Of a DNA stretch of 64,000 nt, positions 58,621 to 64,000 are shown in pieces; position 1 is the first letter of the stretch, and the number at the start of each line of letters is the position of its first letter. Position numbers and translations under genes: made by a program. The stretch comes from Sphingopyxis macrogoltabida (lineage in GTDB: Bacteria; Pseudomonadota; Alphaproteobacteria; Sphingomonadales; Sphingomonadaceae): NCBI RefSeq assembly GCF_001314325.1, contig NZ_CP009429.1, forward strand, positions 1,674,501-1,738,500, read 5' to 3'. The notes below the pieces were generated by a model, which saw only the letters and a program-made list of their open reading frames with translations, was not told the origin of the DNA and ran no database searches.

Positions 58621-59163
58621 TCAGGCGGGACGAAGCAAGGTCAGTTTCGCCTTGCCGACCTTGCGGTCGGTATCGACCTCGAAACCCGCAATCTCGACCG
58701 CTTCCTTTTCGGCGGTTTCGATCGAGATCAGGCTGTCAGGGCCGATCCAGCCCAGCCGGTTGAGCTTGTCGAGCGCAACGCTGCCTGCGCCGGTGCCGTA
58801 GGGCGCGTCGAACAGCAACAGGTCGTAGCTCCGCTTTGCCGGGCCGAGCGCGAGCACCGAACCCGCGCGCACGTCGGCGCGGTCCGCGGCGCCGAGCGCG
58901 GCCAGATTCTTCCTGAGCGCCTCGAGCGCGTCGCGGTCCTGTTCGGCGAACAGGCATTGCGCCGCACCGCGCGACAGCGCCTCGATCCCCAGCGCGCCCG
59001 ATCCCGCGAACAGGTCGGCGACATGCAGCCCCTCGAAACTGCCGAGGCGGCTCGCCAGCATCGAAAACAGCGTTTCGCGCGTGCGGTCCGCTGTCGGGCG
59101 CGTCGCGTCATTTTTCGGCGCGAGCAATTTGCGTCCGCGCCATTCACCGGAAATCACCCGCAT
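58621..59163 (-). CDS. rsmD: 16S rRNA (guanine(966)-N(2))-methyltransferase
   Basis: 180 residues. MRVISGEWRGRKL and RPTADRTRETLFSML are the RsmD start, VADLFAGSGALGIEALSRGA is SAM motif I, and LLFDAPYGTG is the catalytic DPPY-type motif (here DAPY). It methylates G966 of 16S rRNA late in small-subunit assembly. Its ATG lies two bases after the rluB stop, so the two rRNA-modification genes are co-translated. Confidence 0.94.
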   Translation of the reverse strand: MRVISGEWRGRKLLAPKNDATRPTADRTRETLFSMLASRLGSFEGLHVADLFAGSGALGIEALSRGAAQCLFAEQDRDALEALRKNLAALGAADRADVRAGSVLALGPAKRSYDLLLFDAPYGTGAGSVALDKLNRLGWIGPDSLISIETAEKEAVEIAGFEVDTDRKVGKAKLTLLRPA

Positions 59164-59165
59164 CG

Positions 59166-60026
59166 TCAGCCCATTCGCCGCCGGAACTGGAACAGTTCGT
59201 CGCGCGGGACGATCTCGACAGCGCCGACGTCGAGCGCTTCGAGGGTGAATTGGCCGTAACGCGTGCGGATCAGGCGGCTGACCTGCAGGCCCAGATGTTC
59301 GAGGACCCGCCGGACTTCGCGGTTCTTGCCTTCGGTCAGCGTCATCTCGATCCACTGGTTGCGACCCGTCCGGCGTTCGAGGTTCGCATCGATCTTGCCA
59401 TAACGGACGCCATCGATCTCGATCCCTTCGACGAGGTCTTCGAGCTGGGTCTGGCTGATGTCGCCGAACGCCCGCGCGCGATAGGTGCGCTCTACCCCGC
59501 TCGCCGGCAGTTCGAGCTGGCGTTTGAACTCGCCGTCGTTGGTGAGCAGCAGCAGCCCTTCGGTATTATAGTCGAGGCGGCCGACGGGCATCAGTCGCGG
59601 CAGTCCCTTCGGGAGCAAATCATAGATCGTCTTGCGGCCCTTGGGGTCGCGCGCCGCGGTCAGGCAGCCGGCGGGCTTGTGAAAGCGATAAAGGCGCGTC
59701 GACACCGGCTTGGCGACCGGATTGCCATCGACGGTCAGCCCTTCGAGCGATGCCAGCAAGGGCGCGGGCTGGACGACGATCTGACCATTGAGGGCGATGC
59801 GCCCTTCTTCGATCATGCGTTCGACATCGCGGCGAGATCCCACGCCGGCGCGCGCCAGCAGCTTGGCGATGCGCTGCGGGCCGTCCTCGCGCTCAGGCTC
59901 GGCGGCTTGGGGTTTGCGCGGCGGTGCCGACGCGCGCGCGGCGCGGCGGCCCTTCGGGGCGTCTCGGTCGCCGGCGCTTTTGGGCGCCGGGCGGGGCGGA
60001 TTACGGGGCGGACGGCGGGTCGTCAT
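59166..60026 (-). CDS. rluB: Pseudouridine synthase, RluB family
   Basis: About 286 residues. A basic, disordered N-terminus is followed by an S4 domain (RIAKLLARAGVGSRRDVERM) and the RsuA/RluB catalytic domain, with the nucleophile aspartate in MPVGRLDYNTEGLLLLTND. It makes pseudouridine in 23S rRNA helix 89. ATG 60026 is the most likely start, though ATG 60089 cannot be excluded. It is operonic with rsmD, and its start faces a sigma-EcfG-type promoter of the divergent gene. Confidence 0.92.
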   Translation of the reverse strand: MTTRRPPRNPPRPAPKSAGDRDAPKGRRAARASAPPRKPQAAEPEREDGPQRIAKLLARAGVGSRRDVERMIEEGRIALNGQIVVQPAPLLASLEGLTVDGNPVAKPVSTRLYRFHKPAGCLTAARDPKGRKTIYDLLPKGLPRLMPVGRLDYNTEGLLLLTNDGEFKRQLELPASGVERTYRARAFGDISQTQLEDLVEGIEIDGVRYGKIDANLERRTGRNQWIEMTLTEGKNREVRRVLEHLGLQVSRLIRTRYGQFTLEALDVGAVEIVPRDELFQFRRRMG

Positions 60027-60027
60027 C

Positions 60028-60053
60028 GGAACGGATGCGGCTTTCGTGTCGTT
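60028..60053 (+). promoter_or_regulatory. Sigma-EcfG (general stress) promoter
   Basis: GGAAC (60028-60032), 17 bases, then CGTT (60050-60053) matches the alphaproteobacterial EcfG consensus GGAAC-N16-17-CGTT. It points at the response regulator gene, giving a leader of roughly 120 bases. Confidence 0.65.
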
Positions 60054-60180
60054 TTCAGGGAAAAGGTGTTGCGTTGTGATCACGCTCATAGCCGGAAACG
60101 TATCGCTTCGTCGATGGCGAGCAGAAGCGATCTTGCAGGAAGGCGCGGAGCGAGTCATGGCGATGTCAAAGGGAGTATTC

Positions 60181-60618
60181 ATGCTCTTCGCGTCCCGCCC
60201 GTCGTGTATCAAGCGGCTGCTGATCATCGAGGATGATCCGCTGGTCGCGTTCGACAATGAGCGGACGCTGCAGCACAGCGGCTATGACGTCGTTGCGACC
60301 GTCGATTCCGGCGAGGCGGCGGTTGCGATCATCGCGGCGGAGCAACTCGATGCGCTCGTTCTCGATCTTGCGCTCGCCGGGCATATGACCGGCCGCGAAG
60401 TCGCACGGCTGGCGCGCGATCGCGGCATCGCGGTGCTCCTCGTGACCGGACAATGCCCCGAAGATGCGAGCGACATCGCGCTCGCCTGCCTCGGCAAGCC
60501 GCACAGCGCCTCGGCGCTCGTCGCGGCATTGCGTGCGGTCGAGGGCATGGTCTGCAAGAACAAGCCGCCACGCAAGATCAGCGGCCTCCAGACCTACTGG
60601 CGCCCCGAGGCCGCCTGA
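60181..60618 (+). CDS. Single-domain response regulator, stress-related
   Basis: 145 residues, one receiver domain. The acidic pocket is E17-D18-D19, the phosphoacceptor D62 (LVLDLALAG), T89 in LLVTGQ, and K106. The VTG segment resembles the FATGUY receivers (SdrG-type) that work in the alphaproteobacterial general stress response. No output domain is present. AAAGGGAG lies five bases before ATG 60181; ATG 60157, also with GGAG, would add eight residues. An EcfG-type promoter is upstream, suggesting feedback in the stress pathway. Confidence 0.88.
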   Translation: MLFASRPSCIKRLLIIEDDPLVAFDNERTLQHSGYDVVATVDSGEAAVAIIAAEQLDALVLDLALAGHMTGREVARLARDRGIAVLLVTGQCPEDASDIALACLGKPHSASALVAALRAVEGMVCKNKPPRKISGLQTYWRPEAA

Positions 60619-60725
60619 TCGGCTCGGCCTGGCGCATGATCGCCAAATAGCCGCTTCCAATTTGGGACCGAGGCTTTAGGCCTTTGGCTTTGACGGTCCG
60701 CGCACGCGGAATGGGGAGGTTCGCG

Positions 60726-62147
60726 ATGCAGCTTGGGCTCGATTCGGTGGTGTTGGTCGCGGTGCTCGCGCTGGTCATCGGCCTCGCGTTCGTCGTCCCG
60801 AGCTTTGCCCCCTATCGCAAGCCGATGCCGATCGTCGCCTTCCTGCTCGGCATTTCGAGCGGCTTTCCGCTGACCCTGCTGCTCGGTACGATGACCTTCT
60901 GGCTGTCGAAGGTCGGGATCGAGAAATCGACGATCGGTTTCGCGATCGGACTGACGACGCCCTATACGCTGAAATTCCTCTGGGCACCGCTCGTCGACCG
61001 GCTGCCTTTGCCGTTCCTGACCAAGACATTCGGCCAGCGGCGCGGCTGGCTGTTCTTCATCCAGGCCTTGCTGGTCGTCGCGATCTGGCAGTTGGGCACG
61101 AGCAACCCGACCAACGACAATCTCGCGCCCTTTGCTTTCTGGGCGATCACCGTCGCTTTCCTCTCGGCGACGCAGGACATCGTCATCGACGCCTATCGTA
61201 TCGAGATTTTGAGCGACGCCGAACTGCCGCACGGCACCGCGATGAACCAGTTCGGGTATCGCACCGGCAATTTGATCGCCGGTGTCGGGACGATCGCGCT
61301 GGCGTCGCCCGAGGGGTTCAACCTCGGCTGGGCCGCGGCTTATGGTTTCACCGGGCTGGCAATTCTTCCCGCGCTGCTTGGCGCGCTGTATGCGGGGCCG
61401 GGGCGTTTCGACCCGAGCCGCGCCCGCGCCGCGGGGCAGAGCTTTGGAAGCTGGCTGCAGGAAACGGTGATCAACCCGTTCCGCGAATTTTTCGGCCGCC
61501 ACGGCGCGGTGCTGATCCTGTTCTTCGTCCTCGTCTACAAGGTCGGCGACGCGATGGGGCAGGGGATGCTCAACCCGATGATCGTCGAACTGGGCTTCAC
61601 CGACACCGAATTCGTCGCGATCAACAAGGGCGTCGGCTTCGTCGCGCTGATCCTCGGATCGGCGCTCGCTGCACCCTTTATCGCCTGGCTCGGCATGGGA
61701 CGCGCGCTGCTCGTCTCGGGGCTGATGATGATGTTCAGCAACCTGCTGTTCGCCGCGCTCGCTTCGGTCGGTCACTCGCCGCTGATGCTCGCGATTGCGG
61801 TCGGGACGGAGAATTTCACCAGCGGCATCGGCCTCACCGTGTTCGTCACCTATTTGTCGGGCCTGTCGAGCCTCGCGTACACGGCGACGCAGTTCGCGTT
61901 GCTGTCATCCTTCGCTGCGGTCGGACGCACCTGGCTCGCGGCGCCGGGCGGCTATATCGCCGAGGGCTTGGGCTGGGTGGGCTTCTGGCTGTTCACGGTG
62001 GTCATCGCAATCCCGGGAATGCTGCTGCTCTGGATCCTGTGGAAGAAGGGTTTCGTCGTCCAGACGGTGCGCCAGCCGAGCACCGAGGACGACGGTCACG
62101 AGATTGCCCATCCCGAAGAGGACAAGCCGAAGCCGGCAGCAATCTAG
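60726..62147 (+). CDS. AmpG-like MFS permease
   Basis: 473 residues with about 12-14 membrane helices. GFPLTLLLGTMTFWLSKVGI and KFLWAPLVDRLPLPF are AmpG hallmarks, and ATQDIVIDAYRIEIL is also conserved. AmpG imports anhydro-muropeptides for recycling; the role is inferred from family. GGGGAGG lies six bases before ATG 60726. No ampR or beta-lactamase regulator is nearby; a serine hydrolase lipoprotein exists elsewhere in the window. Confidence 0.9.
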   Translation: MQLGLDSVVLVAVLALVIGLAFVVPSFAPYRKPMPIVAFLLGISSGFPLTLLLGTMTFWLSKVGIEKSTIGFAIGLTTPYTLKFLWAPLVDRLPLPFLTKTFGQRRGWLFFIQALLVVAIWQLGTSNPTNDNLAPFAFWAITVAFLSATQDIVIDAYRIEILSDAELPHGTAMNQFGYRTGNLIAGVGTIALASPEGFNLGWAAAYGFTGLAILPALLGALYAGPGRFDPSRARAAGQSFGSWLQETVINPFREFFGRHGAVLILFFVLVYKVGDAMGQGMLNPMIVELGFTDTEFVAINKGVGFVALILGSALAAPFIAWLGMGRALLVSGLMMMFSNLLFAALASVGHSPLMLAIAVGTENFTSGIGLTVFVTYLSGLSSLAYTATQFALLSSFAAVGRTWLAAPGGYIAEGLGWVGFWLFTVVIAIPGMLLLWILWKKGFVVQTVRQPSTEDDGHEIAHPEEDKPKPAAI

Positions 62148-62156
62148 GTCCTGAAC

Positions 62157-63506
62157 TCAGCTAGGGAACTCTTCGTTGAGTTCGAGCGCCTGCCCGACCA
62201 GATAGAGCGATCCGCCGATCAATATGTTGCGCGCCGGGCTGTCGGCCGCGAGCGCACGGAGCGCCGACGGCAGGTCGCCCTGCGCCGAAGCCTGCACGAT
62301 GCCGCTGTCGCGGGCGATGCGAACCAGATCGGCGGGAGCGTGATGCTCGTGCCCCGGTATCGGTACCGCGACCAGCCTGCCGACGTGCGGGGCGAGCAGG
62401 GCGAGAAAGCCGGCGACGTCCTTGTTTGCGAGCATGCCGAGGACAAGGTCGACCGGCTCGCGCCGGGCGAGCGTCTGGCCAAGGAAGTCCGCAAGTTGCA
62501 GCGCCGCGTCGAGGTTATGCCCGCCGTCGATCCAGATATTCTGCTCGCCGGACATTGCGGCGGTGAGCGGGCCGCTGCCCAGCAACTGCATGCGTCCCGG
62601 CCAGAAGGTGCCCGCAATGCCGCGGACGATATCGGCGTCGGCAGGGCGCGGCTCGGCGAGCCGTGACATCGCGATCGCAAGCCCGGCGTTGCGCCGCTGG
62701 TGCGGACCCGCCATGCGCGGGAACAATGCTTCGCCAACCGCGCCGAGCGATGCCGACGACCAGCGAAAACCGTCGCCCTCGGGATCGACCTGCCAGCCGC
62801 TGCCCTCCAAGAACAGCGGCGCACCGGCGGCGGAAGCGCGCGCCGCGATGATGTCGGTGACCGCCGGGGGGTAGGAAAGCGTCGCAACCCGGGTGCCGGG
62901 CTTGATGATGCCCGCCTTCTCCCATGCGATACGCGTGGCGGGCTCCTGCGGCGTACCCGCTTCGGGGGCGAGCAGGAAGGCTTCGTGGTCGATCCCGAGC
63001 GATGCGATGCCGCACACCGCCGGGGCAGGGATGATGTTCGTCGCGTCGAGGCGTCCGCCAAGCCCGACCTCGATGATGCAATCGTCGGCCGGTGTCCGCG
63101 CAAAGGCGAGGAAGGCGGCGGCGGTCGTCACCTCGAAGAAGCTCGCGTGCAGGTCGGCGGCAATGTCGAGCACCTCCTCAAGCAGCGAAGCAAGCAATTC
63201 GTCGTCGATCAGCGTCCCGGCAAGGCGGATGCGTTCGTTGAACCGGACGAGGTGCGGGCTGGTATAGCTGTGGACCCGGCGCCCGCCGGCCTCGAGGATC
63301 GCACGAAGGAAGGCGCAGGTCGAACCCTTGCCGTTCGTCCCCGCGACGTGAAAGGTGCGCGGAAGCCGCTCTTGCGGATTGCCGAGCCGCGCACAGATCT
63401 CGGCGATGCGTTCGAGGCCCAGGATATCGCGCCCCGGGGACAGCGCCGCAAGGCGATCGAGTTGCGCCTGCACCGCAGGGTCGGAGGAATGCGCGTGGTC
63501 GGCCAT
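62157..63506 (-). CDS. folC: Bifunctional folylpolyglutamate synthase / dihydrofolate synthase
   Basis: 449 residues. HVAGTNGKGSTCAFL is the ATP-binding loop, LGGRLDATNII the Mur-ligase-like signature. It adds glutamate to dihydropteroate and to folates. It starts 16 bases after accD, the classic accD-folC arrangement of alphaproteobacteria. Its partner folK lies near 3 kb. Confidence 0.95.
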   Translation of the reverse strand: MADHAHSSDPAVQAQLDRLAALSPGRDILGLERIAEICARLGNPQERLPRTFHVAGTNGKGSTCAFLRAILEAGGRRVHSYTSPHLVRFNERIRLAGTLIDDELLASLLEEVLDIAADLHASFFEVTTAAAFLAFARTPADDCIIEVGLGGRLDATNIIPAPAVCGIASLGIDHEAFLLAPEAGTPQEPATRIAWEKAGIIKPGTRVATLSYPPAVTDIIAARASAAGAPLFLEGSGWQVDPEGDGFRWSSASLGAVGEALFPRMAGPHQRRNAGLAIAMSRLAEPRPADADIVRGIAGTFWPGRMQLLGSGPLTAAMSGEQNIWIDGGHNLDAALQLADFLGQTLARREPVDLVLGMLANKDVAGFLALLAPHVGRLVAVPIPGHEHHAPADLVRIARDSGIVQASAQGDLPSALRALAADSPARNILIGGSLYLVGQALELNEEFPS

Positions 63507-63522
63507 GGCAGGATATGGTGGC

Positions 63523-64000
<478 letters not shown>

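Overview
This 64 kb window is a gene-dense, high-GC stretch of a bacterial chromosome. Its gene content fits an aerobic alphaproteobacterium of the order Sphingomonadales, perhaps Sphingopyxis-like. That placement rests on family recognition (SapC, DUF885, KorAB, leucine catabolism next to a fused CysNC) and on alphaproteobacterial promoter signatures; no 16S gene is present. I see no prophage, insertion sequence, CRISPR array or plasmid functions. No stretch longer than 300 bases lacks a gene. Many gene pairs overlap by ATGA, GTGA or TGATG junctions, so compact operons are the rule.

Layout. 1-5.9 kb: tail of an acyl-CoA synthetase, an MFS transporter facing a divergent M19 peptidase-like gene, a small membrane protein, tRNA-Lys(UUU), folK, a family-5 uracil-DNA glycosylase, rppH and an esterase. 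6-9.9 kb: korAB (2-oxoacid:ferredoxin oxidoreductase) and a YdjM-like membrane protein. 10-16.2 kb: a cyclopropane synthase, a class-C-like serine hydrolase lipoprotein, a purF-SDR-membrane protein operon, and a divergent hisI-lipoprotein pair. 16.3-20.1 kb: a MerR regulator with a perfect operator, a large acyl-CoA dehydrogenase and a phospholipase D. 20.1-30 kb: leucine/isovalerate catabolism (ivd; mccB, a small secreted protein, mccA, GNAT, MaoC, CitE-like lyase), interrupted by an M13 peptidase on the other strand. 30-35 kb: a LysR regulator, then sulfate activation (cysD, cysNC, cysQ). 35-40 kb: MDR oxidoreductase, SleB-type hydrolase, an alpha/beta hydrolase coupled to cysK, and an MFS exporter.

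40-46.6 kb: a DUF885 lipoprotein, then the most unusual locus. It is a membrane-anchored TIR-SH3-YARHG protein whose stop codon overlaps the start of a TRAFs-binding/TPR-SLOG-like-class III cyclase protein. A 13-bp hairpin can mask its ribosome binding site. rsmB and a DUF1674 (SDHAF4-like) gene follow. 46.6-53 kb: cytochrome b561, SapC, an FAD-linked oxidase, a hypothetical secreted protein, a DEAD-box helicase, an MDR oxidoreductase and tRNA-Ala(CGC). 53-64 kb: DUF4349 lipoprotein, uvrD with an alphaproteobacterial LexA box, DUF2520, MHS transporter, rsmD, rluB, a single-domain response regulator behind a sigma-EcfG-type promoter, an AmpG-like permease, folC and the C-terminal part of accD.

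How it works together. Most of the window is housekeeping: folate, purine, histidine, cysteine, rRNA modification, DNA repair and fatty acid synthesis. Leucine catabolism and acyl-CoA oxidation are added to this. Regulatory signals visible directly in the DNA link uvrD to SOS, the response regulator to the general stress response, and the MerR gene to autoregulation. The TIR/cyclase pair is the best candidate for an under-described nucleotide-signalling or defence system.
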